DNA of 64,000 nt from Peristeroidobacter soli (lineage in GTDB: Bacteria > Pseudomonadota > Gammaproteobacteria > Steroidobacterales > Steroidobacteraceae), in the NCBI RefSeq assembly GCF_004138485.1, contig NZ_RYEV01000004.1, positions 99,718 through 163,717 on the forward strand. Reading direction: 5' to 3'. The notes below the pieces were generated by a model that saw nothing but the letters and a program-made list of their open reading frames with translations, searched no databases and was not told where the DNA came from. The position numbers and the translations under genes are program-made. Below are positions 31,096 to 38,558 of the stretch, piece by piece (the first letter of the stretch is position 1; each line of letters begins with the position of its first letter).

Positions 31096-32313
31096 TTGAG
31101 CGCTTTCGAATACACCGCGGTCGATGCATCAGGTCGCGAACGCAAGGGCGTGCTGGAGGGCGATACCGCACGGCAGGTTCGTCAACTGCTGCGCGATCAG
31201 GCGCTCTTGCCGCTCACGGTCAATGAAGTCACACAGCGCGAGCAGAAGCAGCAGAAGGCCCGCTTCTCCATCGGCAGCGGCGTGTCGGCGAGCGATCTGT
31301 CGCTGCTGACGCGACAGATCGCAACCCTGGTTCGCTCCGGCCTGCCCCTGGAAGAGGCGCTCGCCGCGGTCTCCGAGCAGACCGAGAAGCCGCGAGTTCG
31401 CAGCATCGTCATGGCCGTTCGTGCCAAGGTCATGGAGGGTCACACGCTCGCGGACGGTCTCGCCGACTTCCCCACCGTGTTCCCCGAGCTGTACATCGCA
31501 ACCGTCGCTGCGGGCGAGCAGTCCGGACATCTCGACACCGTGCTCGAACGTCTGGCCGATTACACCGAGAACCGCGAGCAGATGCGCAGTAGCACGATCA
31601 CCGCGATGCTCTATCCGGTGCTGCTGTTCTTCGTGTGTATTGCAATCGTCGCGCTGCTGCTCACGTTCGTGGTGCCGAAGATCGTGAAGCAGTTCGAGAA
31701 CTCCAAGGCGGAGCTGCCCATGCTCACGCAGATCCTGATCGCGATCTCGGATTTTCTGCGCGACTGGGGCTGGCTGATGATTCTGGGCGCCATCGCCGTC
31801 GGCTGGCTGTTCAAGCGCTGGTTGCGCGATCCGAACGCGAAGCGTCGCTTTCATGCCCTGCTGCTGCGCCTGCCACTGATCGGCAGAGTGGTGCGCGGCT
31901 CGAACACTGCGCGCTTCTCACGAACTTTCTCCACGCTGACCTCGAGTGCGGTGCCAGTGCTGGAGGCGCTGCGCATCTCGGGCGAAGTGGTCACCAACCT
32001 GCCGATGCGCGATGCCGTTCAGGATGCGGCGACCCGCGTCCGCGAAGGCGCGCCCATCGGCAAATCGCTGGGCCAGGCGAAAATATTTCCGCCGATGATG
32101 ATTCACCTGATCTCCAGCGGCGAGTCCAGCGGCGAGCTGGAGACCATGCTGGACCGTGCGGCGACCAACCAGGAGCGCGAGATGAACTCGATCCTGAGCG
32201 CGGTGGTGGGCATGCTCGGGCCCCTGATGATCCTGTTCATGGGTGGCATGGTGCTGCTGATCGTGCTCGCCATGTTGCTGCCGATTTTCCAGCTCAACAC
32301 CTTGATCAAGTGA
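31096..32313 (+). CDS. gspF: Type II secretion inner-membrane platform protein GspF
   Basis: 405 aa, two repeated T2SSF cytoplasmic domains with three TMs (near 170-195, 220-240 and 375-400). Start is TTG 31096 with GGGGAG six bases upstream, giving MSAFEYTAVDASGRERKG, the usual family opening. Conserved QIATLVRSGLPLEEAL, LYPVLLF and GSNTARFSRTFSTLTSSAVPVLEAL. The block ends here; gspG-N pseudopilins and gspL/M are not in the window. Confidence 0.95.
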   Translation: MSAFEYTAVDASGRERKGVLEGDTARQVRQLLRDQALLPLTVNEVTQREQKQQKARFSIGSGVSASDLSLLTRQIATLVRSGLPLEEALAAVSEQTEKPRVRSIVMAVRAKVMEGHTLADGLADFPTVFPELYIATVAAGEQSGHLDTVLERLADYTENREQMRSSTITAMLYPVLLFFVCIAIVALLLTFVVPKIVKQFENSKAELPMLTQILIAISDFLRDWGWLMILGAIAVGWLFKRWLRDPNAKRRFHALLLRLPLIGRVVRGSNTARFSRTFSTLTSSAVPVLEALRISGEVVTNLPMRDAVQDAATRVREGAPIGKSLGQAKIFPPMMIHLISSGESSGELETMLDRAATNQEREMNSILSAVVGMLGPLMILFMGGMVLLIVLAMLLPIFQLNTLIK

Positions 32314-32377
32314 GCCGTTCCAGGGGCGCGCGCCGGAGCGCGGACGGACCTGGTTCACCGAATTGGCAAAGACGCTA

Positions 32378-32408
32378 TTGCTAGCGGCCCGCCTTCCCTC
32401 TATATACT
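32378..32408 (+). promoter_or_regulatory. Candidate sigma70 promoter before the small acidic gene
   Basis: TTGCTA (32378-32383), then TATATA/TATACT (32401-32408) at 17-19 nt, 50-60 nt before ATG 32460. Separates this gene from the gsp operon. Confidence 0.5.
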
Positions 32409-32459
32409 CGCGCCGTAAACACCCCTGGGGCGCTGCGGCAAGCTGTGGGATCGCAGTCG

Positions 32460-32735
32460 ATGAGCGAGAAGCCGGAATCCGAAGAGTTCGATGAAGAAGA
32501 GGACGATGGCGGTGCCGTCGAGTCCTCCGAGGATCTCGATGTCGATCATTTGATGGCCGACATCGACAAGCGTAAGAAAAACGTCACCAAAGCCGGCGAG
32601 CCGGCCTGGCGGCGGCTCGAGCGCATTCGCGAGGAGCGCGAAACCGCCGCGCAGCTGTCCGATTTCGACGATTACGAGATCGGCATGGACGGCGATGGCG
32701 CCGACGACGACGCCTCCACGCTCGACGAAGAGTAG
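32460..32735 (+). CDS. Small acidic protein
   Basis: 91 aa, very rich in Asp and Glu at both ends with a basic helical centre (KRKKNVTKAGEPAWRRLERIREERE) and a closing FDDYEIGMDGD. It resembles in layout the small PA3496-type proteins of pseudomonads (basic helix then DDYDL-like end), but I am not sure of the family. ATG 32460 and its own promoter candidate support expression. No enzyme motif, no signal peptide. Confidence 0.6.
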   Translation: MSEKPESEEFDEEEDDGGAVESSEDLDVDHLMADIDKRKKNVTKAGEPAWRRLERIREERETAAQLSDFDDYEIGMDGDGADDDASTLDEE

Positions 32736-32813
32736 CCGCGTCATTGACCGCAATCGTCCGACGCGACGCGGCGCGTTGGAACCTGTCCGATCGTGCAATC
32801 GTTGGCTTTCGTC

Positions 32814-33431
32814 ATGGGAGGCACCCGGCCATCGATCGGCTCCTTACGCGAAGAAGCCCGGCATTGCCGTGCCTGTCCGCTGTGGAAGAGCGCGACCCAG
32901 ACGGTCTTCGGTGCGGGTCGCGCATCCGCGCGCATCGTGCTGATCGGTGAACAACCCGGTGACCGTGAAGACCTCGAGGGCAAACCTTTCGTGGGTCCGG
33001 CGGGCAAGCTGCTCGATCGCGCGCTGGAGCGCGCCGGGATCGAGCGTGCACAAACGTATGTCACCAACGCGGTCAAACATTTCAAGTTCGAGCCGCGCGG
33101 CAAGCGCCGCATTCACAAGAAACCCAACGAACAGGAGATCACCGCCTGTCGCACGCAGTGGCTCGATCGGGAGCTGCGAGCGATCGCCCCGACACTCGTG
33201 ATCGCGCTGGGCGCCACCGCAGCGCGCGCTGTGCTCGGACGCGCGACCGCGATCGGCAGGAGTCGCGGTCACATCATCAAAGGTCAGTCGTTGGTCAGCG
33301 AGATCGCGGCGGACGTGATCGTGACCGTGCACCCCTCCTACCTGTTACGAGTGCCAGAGGAGGATCGCGAGAACGCGTTTGAGGAGTTCGTGAAGGATCT
33401 GAAGCTGGCGCGTCGATACGCGCCGGCCTGA
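32814..33431 (+). CDS. udgX: UdgX-type uracil-DNA glycosylase
   Basis: 205 aa. Family signature residues are clear: C18 and C21 (HCRACPLW), motif A GEQPGDREDLEG at 46-57, AVKHFKF at 86-92, and the diagnostic loop KRRIH at 97-101 whose His becomes covalently bound to the uracil-excised sugar in UdgX. C112 (ITACRTQWL) completes the iron-sulfur ligands and TVHPSYLLR is motif B. This distinguishes it from family 4/5 UDGs. ATG 32814 is preferred; GTG 32793 is possible and neither has a clear ribosome site. Convergent with the cyclase, 5 nt between stops. Confidence 0.9.
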   Translation: MGGTRPSIGSLREEARHCRACPLWKSATQTVFGAGRASARIVLIGEQPGDREDLEGKPFVGPAGKLLDRALERAGIERAQTYVTNAVKHFKFEPRGKRRIHKKPNEQEITACRTQWLDRELRAIAPTLVIALGATAARAVLGRATAIGRSRGHIIKGQSLVSEIAADVIVTVHPSYLLRVPEEDRENAFEEFVKDLKLARRYAPA

Positions 33432-33436
33432 GCGCC

Positions 33437-34570
33437 TCAATTGGGGCGGAAGTCGACCCGGTCGCTGGTGGCGGTCGGCACGCAGAAGATGCCGATCGGG
33501 CTCGAACGGCCGCGCAGCACCAACGATGGCAGCGGCATCGCGCCCACGTCGACCCCACGCTTGTCGAGCAGATTTTTCACCGCATCCGAGAACAGCATCT
33601 CCCCAGCACGCGCGCGCTGACCCAGACGCGAGGCCACGTTCACCGTGTCACCGATGATGGTGTAGTTCATGTACGCGGGCGAGCCGACGTTGCCGGCGAT
33701 CACTTCACCGACGTTGATGCCGATGCCGAGGCCGGTCTCGACGCCGTAACGATCCTTCCAGCGATGCGCGAGCTCCGAGAATTTCTCCAGCATCTGTTTG
33801 GCCGCGACGATCGAGCGCTCGGCACCATCTTCCTGCGCGACCGGCACGCCGAAGCCCACCAGCAGACTGTCGCCCGCCATGCTGAACACCGTGCCTTCGT
33901 ATTCGAACGTGATGTCGGTGAGCAGCTTGAAGAACTCATTCAGCAAGTCGACGACCTGCTCGGGGTTGAGCCGCTCCGAGAGCGCCGTGAAGCCGCGCAT
34001 GTCGGCGAACATCACCGAGACCTGCGTGCGCTTGTGCGTGCCGGCGAACATGGTGTCGAGCAGCTCGGGGCTCGCGAGGATCTGATCGGCGAGCTTCGGA
34101 GAAATGTAACGACGGAAAGCCGCGCGAATCAGCTCGCGACGCTTCACCTCCTCGGCCAGTTGCTCGGCGGCGAGCTGCCGGCGCGTCGCACTCGCTTTGA
34201 GCAGCGAGCGCACCCGGACCAGAAACTCCTCCCGGCGCACTTGATGCGTGAGGAAGTCATCGACGCCCGCCTCGAACGCGAGCAGCCGCTGCTTGGAGGA
34301 TTTCGCCAGGCCCACCAGCGGCACCAGCAACGTCGTCGGATTGGCCTTGAGCACGCCCGAGACACGCGCGAGCGCAGTCGCATCGGCCTCCACGTCGAGC
34401 ACGATCAGATCGGGCGCACGGCGCGCGACGCTCGCGATGACCTGGTCGGGCTCGACCATGTCGTCGATGCCGATGTCGGACGCATCGAGCAGTCGCGTGA
34501 GCACCCCCCGGGTGCTCTCGGAACTGCTCACCAGCAATGTTCTGTACGTCGCGGACAGGGTCGCGGACAT
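33437..34570 (-). CDS. Receiver-class III adenylate/guanylate cyclase
   Basis: 377 aa. Receiver-like domain at 10-125 with D59 in the phosphoacceptor position but a poorly conserved remainder; an a-helical linker at 125-180; cyclase domain at 183-350. FADMRGFTAL (D190) and MAGDSLLVGFG (D234) supply the two metal-binding Asp; NYTIIGDTVNVASRL supplies D308, N311 and R315. The adenine-selecting Lys is replaced by S230 (GTVFSMAGD), as in some related groups, so nucleotide preference is uncertain. Stands alone; the receiver implies control by a separate kinase. Confidence 0.9.
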   Translation of the reverse strand: MSATLSATYRTLLVSSSESTRGVLTRLLDASDIGIDDMVEPDQVIASVARRAPDLIVLDVEADATALARVSGVLKANPTTLLVPLVGLAKSSKQRLLAFEAGVDDFLTHQVRREEFLVRVRSLLKASATRRQLAAEQLAEEVKRRELIRAAFRRYISPKLADQILASPELLDTMFAGTHKRTQVSVMFADMRGFTALSERLNPEQVVDLLNEFFKLLTDITFEYEGTVFSMAGDSLLVGFGVPVAQEDGAERSIVAAKQMLEKFSELAHRWKDRYGVETGLGIGINVGEVIAGNVGSPAYMNYTIIGDTVNVASRLGQRARAGEMLFSDAVKNLLDKRGVDVGAMPLPSLVLRGRSSPIGIFCVPTATSDRVDFRPN

Positions 34571-34835
34571 CGTCCGTAATTCCTCGTGGTCTTGAGCTCG
34601 TCCCCATCGTCTTCATTCAGGCGACTGCAGGAGGAGGGTCCTGGATAGCCCAACTTTTTCGGCCAGACGATCAGGGCATGTCACACGCACCGCCCGTCGT
34701 GCGAGCGCGCGACGGAAACTGCGTAACGACATACGCTTGGCGTCGCATCCTACCGACATTGCGCAACTAACGCCAAACCGCGCTGAGTTCTGTCAAAAGA
34801 CCGTAAACTGCACCTCAGTCCTCGACCTCGACGGA

Positions 34836-36110
34836 ATGCCCGTGATTGCCAGACTGTTCAGATCGCGCATCGGTCGGGTCGCCCTGCTCGGCCTCGCCTC
34901 GCTCGCGGCGGCGGGCCCGGCATTCGCGGCCAGGATCGCCTATTACGACGCCACCTATCGCGCGAGCTTCAAGCCCGGCGTCGATCACGCGCAGGTGGAG
35001 CTCGAGTTGCAGGGCGAGAAGCTGCCGAGCAAGGTCGTGCTGCAGGTGGATCCCAAGCGCTACAGGAACTTCCGCTCGAGCGAGCCGCTGGAGGTGGGCG
35101 CGAAGGAGATCGTGTGGCGACCGCAAGGTCAGCACTCGAGTCTGCACTACGAGTTCATCGTGAACCATCAACGCGCCTCGGGCAGCTACGACTCCTACAT
35201 CACCGACAGCTGGGCGCTGTTTCGCGGCGACAAGCTCACCCCGAGCACGCGCGTCACCTCGGCGCGCAATCTTCGCTCGCGCACCGTGCTGCAATTCACG
35301 CTGCCCACCGGATGGTCGGCGGTCACCCCCTTTCCGTCCGCGGGTGAACATGCCTTTCGCATCGACGATCCGAAACGGCGCTTCGATGAGCCGGCGGGCT
35401 GGATGCTGATCGGCAAGATCGGCGTGCGCAGCGAACGCATCCAGCACGTCAACACGCTGATTGCCGCGCCCGAAGGCGAAAGCGCGCGTCGTCAGGATGC
35501 CCTCGCCTTCATCAACTGGAACCTGCCGAAACTGCTGGATGTGTTTCCGGACTTTCCCAAGCGAGTGCTGATCGTCTCGGCGGGCGATCCGATGTGGCGC
35601 GGCGGCCTGTCGGGCCCCGCCTCGATCTTTCTGCATTCGGACCGGCCACTGATCAGCGAGAACCGCACCAGCCCGTTGTTACATGAGCTGGTACACGTCG
35701 CACTCGGCATCCGCGGTGACAACGAGAGCGACTGGATCGTCGAAGGCCTCGCCGAGTTCTACTCGATTCAAACCCTGCGCCGCTCCGGCGGCATCGGCCA
35801 GAAGCGTTACGAGCAGGCGATGGACAACTTGAAGAAGTGGGCGCATCGGGCACCGACGCTGTTCGCCAGGGCCTCGACGGGCCCGACCACGGCGCGCGCC
35901 GTGCTGGTGTTTCAACAGGTCGATGCGGAGATTCGCTCGCTCACCCAGGGCAAGGCGAGCCTGGATGACGTCGCGCGCAAGCTCGCCGCCGACCGCGGCG
36001 AGATCAGCCTGATCCAACTTCAGGAGATCGCGCAAGCCGTCGCCGGCAAGCCGCTGCAATCGCTGCAGCGGGATCGACTCACGAAACCTTTGGTTGAACC
36101 AGGGCCGTGA
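34836..36110 (+). CDS. Exported gluzincin metallopeptidase, M61-like
   Basis: 424 aa. ATG 34836 (CGGA just before) opens a signal peptide ending AFAARI. A beta-rich N-terminal half (VDHAQVELELQGEKLPSK) resembles the domain that precedes M61 glycyl-aminopeptidase catalytic cores. Zinc motif LLHELVHVALGI (HELVH about 282-286) is followed 19-20 residues later by WIVEGLAEFYS with the third ligand Glu, the gluzincin pattern. Length is shorter than typical M61 with PDZ (about 600 aa): no PDZ is seen. The 3' end overlaps the convergent oxidoreductase gene by 32 nt. Confidence 0.78.
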   Translation: MPVIARLFRSRIGRVALLGLASLAAAGPAFAARIAYYDATYRASFKPGVDHAQVELELQGEKLPSKVVLQVDPKRYRNFRSSEPLEVGAKEIVWRPQGQHSSLHYEFIVNHQRASGSYDSYITDSWALFRGDKLTPSTRVTSARNLRSRTVLQFTLPTGWSAVTPFPSAGEHAFRIDDPKRRFDEPAGWMLIGKIGVRSERIQHVNTLIAAPEGESARRQDALAFINWNLPKLLDVFPDFPKRVLIVSAGDPMWRGGLSGPASIFLHSDRPLISENRTSPLLHELVHVALGIRGDNESDWIVEGLAEFYSIQTLRRSGGIGQKRYEQAMDNLKKWAHRAPTLFARASTGPTTARAVLVFQQVDAEIRSLTQGKASLDDVARKLAADRGEISLIQLQEIAQAVAGKPLQSLQRDRLTKPLVEPGP

Positions 36111-37041
36111 TCTTCATCGCGGTCTCGAGCGCGCGCAGCCCGTCCTCGCCCGTCACCACCGGCGTGCTGCGCTCACGCACCGCTTTCAGGAACGCTTCGA
36201 TCTCGGCGAGCAGCGCATCGCCCTGATCGAAGTTCTGCTCCTCGATCGAGACCTGCGCGGGCGACTCCACCGGCGCCGCATCTTTCTTCCTGATCACGGT
36301 CAGGATCTTCTGCTGCATGTCGACGGAGAGATAGGCATCGTCCTGGAAGATGCGGATCTTGCGCTCCTGCTTCAGGCTGATGCGACTCGCCGTCGTGTTC
36401 GCGACGCAGCCGCCCTGAAAGCGCAGTCGCGCGTTGACGATGTCGATCTCGCCCGAGAACACGGTGGCACCGACGGCGTCGATGTGCTCGATGGGCGTGC
36501 CGACCAGCTCCTGGATCAAATCGATGTCATGAATCATCAGATCCAGCACCACGCTCACGTCGGTGCCGCGTTGTTTGAAGGGGGCGAGCCGATGCGACTC
36601 GACGAAGCGCGGCGTCTGCAGCCGCTCCGCCGCGGCGAGCACCGCCGGATTGAAACGCTCCAGATGGCCCACCTGCAGAATGCGCTTGTGGGTGCGCGCG
36701 AGATCCACCAGCTCGCGCGCTTCGGCGACGCTGGTCGCGATGGGCTTCTCGATCAGCACGTCGATGCCGTTCTTCAGCAACTCGCAACCGATCGCGTGAT
36801 GCAGTGGGGTCGGCACCGCGAGGCTCACCGCATCGACGGCACCGAACAGCTCGCGATAGTCGCTCACCGCCTTCGTGCCCAGCTCGGCGGCGACCTTGGC
36901 GCAGGCCTCCGCATTTGCATCCACCACGCCCACCAGCGTCGAACCCGCAATCTGCGCGTACTTCTGCGCGTGGAATCGCCCGAGATAGCCAACGCCGATC
37001 ACGGCGGTACGCAGCGGCGCGGCGTGGGTTGCTTCTGACAT
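36079..37041 (-). CDS. Gfo/Idh/MocA oxidoreductase, GnnA-like
   Basis: 320 aa NAD(P)-dependent dehydrogenase. Rossmann VIGVGYLGRFHAQKY near residue 15, EKPIATS with the conserved Lys, and the GHLERFNPAV segment that is typical of the sugar-nucleotide group including UDP-GlcNAc 3-dehydrogenase GnnA. GnnA is normally next to gnnB or lpx genes for lipid A with 2,3-diamino sugar; none is here, so this assignment is tentative. ATG 37041 chosen (five codons inside the longest frame). Convergent overlap of 32 nt with the metallopeptidase. Confidence 0.85.
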   Translation of the reverse strand: MSEATHAAPLRTAVIGVGYLGRFHAQKYAQIAGSTLVGVVDANAEACAKVAAELGTKAVSDYRELFGAVDAVSLAVPTPLHHAIGCELLKNGIDVLIEKPIATSVAEARELVDLARTHKRILQVGHLERFNPAVLAAAERLQTPRFVESHRLAPFKQRGTDVSVVLDLMIHDIDLIQELVGTPIEHIDAVGATVFSGEIDIVNARLRFQGGCVANTTASRISLKQERKIRIFQDDAYLSVDMQQKILTVIRKKDAAPVESPAQVSIEEQNFDQGDALLAEIEAFLKAVRERSTPVVTGEDGLRALETAMKITALVQPKVS

Positions 37042-37137
37042 GTGCTTCGAGCCCAAAGGTAAAGATTGCGATGATAGCTGTTGCGAGCCGGGGGACTAGT
37101 CGCCAAGATGCGCGCCAATTTATCTGCACAGGCCCGC

Positions 37138-37563
37138 ATGAACGCCGCAGCCCATAACGAGGACGATGTCTCCGAGGAGCAACCCCGCACGCATCGACTG
37201 CGCTTCGAGCTGATCTTCGGCAGTCTGTGGCTGGCCCTCGGCCTGTTCGTGCTGCCCGCGCTGATCTACTGGGTCGGCGGCGCCCTGCTCGGTCCCTATG
37301 GAGAGAACGCCAGCCTCGGCACGTTCTATAGCGATTTCTTCGGCGATCTGGCCGGCGGCTCCGGGCGCGCCTGGACCATCGCGCTCGGACCACTGCTGCT
37401 CATCTATCTGATGCGCGCGATCTTCATCGGCGTGAAGGCCGACGGCGTCGAACGTCCCTCCCTCGACGACGACGAACCGCCGCCGCCACGCCGCGCGCCG
37501 CCGCCCAAGGAAAAGGAAGCCAGGCGTCCCGCGCGCGTCGAGCCACGCATGGGTGGGGATTGA
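37138..37563 (+). CDS. Small inner-membrane protein, unknown
   Basis: 141 aa. Two hydrophobic segments (FGSLWLALGLFVLPALIYWVGG in part near 22-43 and WTIALGPLLLIYLMRAIFIG in part near 82-101) with a periplasmic loop of about 40 residues, and a Pro/Lys/Arg-rich cytoplasmic tail. I do not recognise the family. ATG 37138 or ATG 37108 may be the start; neither has a strong ribosome site. Divergent from the oxidoreductase. Confidence 0.6.
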   Translation: MNAAAHNEDDVSEEQPRTHRLRFELIFGSLWLALGLFVLPALIYWVGGALLGPYGENASLGTFYSDFFGDLAGGSGRAWTIALGPLLLIYLMRAIFIGVKADGVERPSLDDDEPPPPRRAPPPKEKEARRPARVEPRMGGD

Positions 37564-37744
37564 GTCGATCGAATCCGCCCAGCGCGCGGGCGCGAAGTTC
37601 ATTCACAGGGATTCGTGACGCAGCTCACAATTCCCAGTGAAGAACCGGCACCCGCCGAAGCTCGGCGTGTACGCTGCAAGCGGTTGATATTAAAAAGAAT
37701 CTGTTGGTTTTCTTTACACTTTTTTCGTTGGGAAGAACTGCAGT

Positions 37745-37981
37745 ATGTGGCTGGCCCGGTTATTCGGCGGCCGGAAGGTGAAAGAGACAGAACCGCCCGC
37801 GCGAGTCGCGCCGCGGATCTCCGATACCCCCGCTCCGCCCGCGAAACGTCCGCTTGTCGTCGGCAATGCCAAGCGCGGCATCCATGCCGACAAGGTGAAC
37901 AAGGCTAAGAGTGGCTTCGATCCATACAACAGCGGTTCCTTCGAGCGCGGCAAGGCCTGGGAACGGGTCATCCGCCGTTAG
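37745..37981 (+). CDS. Small basic conserved-looking protein, unknown
   Basis: 78 aa, predicted pI basic; MWLARLFGGRKVK, a Pro-rich middle, and a C-terminal RGIHADKVNKAKSGFDPYNSG block of non-random composition ending ERVIRR. GGAAG lies 10 nt ahead of ATG 37745, and the 60 nt before it form an AT-rich island (37686-37735) unlike the neighbourhood, consistent with a dedicated promoter. No known domain is recognised. Confidence 0.65.
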   Translation: MWLARLFGGRKVKETEPPARVAPRISDTPAPPAKRPLVVGNAKRGIHADKVNKAKSGFDPYNSGSFERGKAWERVIRR

Positions 37982-38072
37982 GCGCCCAGAGGATCTCCCC
38001 AGCGCCACCTTGAGGGTTTTCCCTCCGGCAGATTCGGGGGTAAAACCGGCGGCGCGGCCGCAGTCTAGATCG

Positions 38073-38360
38073 TCATTCCGGCCAGTACAGCGCCGCGATG
38101 CCGGCGACCACCGCCCACATCGCCAGCTGCGCCAGCCAGCGCCATTTCAGGGTCTTGAGCAGTCCGAGCAGGCTCGCGCCGGAGACCGCCGCGAGCACCA
38201 GGAAGACCCCGCTACTGCGCAGGAGCGCGGGGAACTCGCTGCCCATTGCCGGGTTGCTCCCCTTGAGGACCAGGAAAATGACCACCACACCCAGCAGGCC
38301 GAACGTAATGGCGGCCGCCGACCCAAAGATGATGGCGTTCAGGACGGCGAGGGGTCTCAT
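38073..38360 (-). CDS. Small membrane protein, unknown
   Basis: 95 aa with three hydrophobic helices (ITFGLLGVVVIFLVL, VFLVLAAVSGASLLGLL, LAQLAMWAVVAGIAALYW) and the short charged ends typical of an inner-membrane protein. No family recognised. ATG 38360 gives MRPLAVLNAIIFGSA. Tail to tail with the small basic gene. Confidence 0.6.
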   Translation of the reverse strand: MRPLAVLNAIIFGSAAAITFGLLGVVVIFLVLKGSNPAMGSEFPALLRSSGVFLVLAAVSGASLLGLLKTLKWRWLAQLAMWAVVAGIAALYWPE

Positions 38361-38558
38361 GAGCGGCTCCCGCGACCGTGCGTGTTAAGTTCATGCAACC
38401 CACGATGGGTCCGTACTTGATCGGAGTGCAGCGTCTCTCTAGCCTTGCCCATAGAATGGATCTGTCCTGCCTTGCTTGCGGTTGAAGGTTTAGGTCGAAA
38501 TCGGGACCGGCCCGCCTCAATGGCCACGGCCCCCTCCCCCTGATGAGGATGTGAAACA

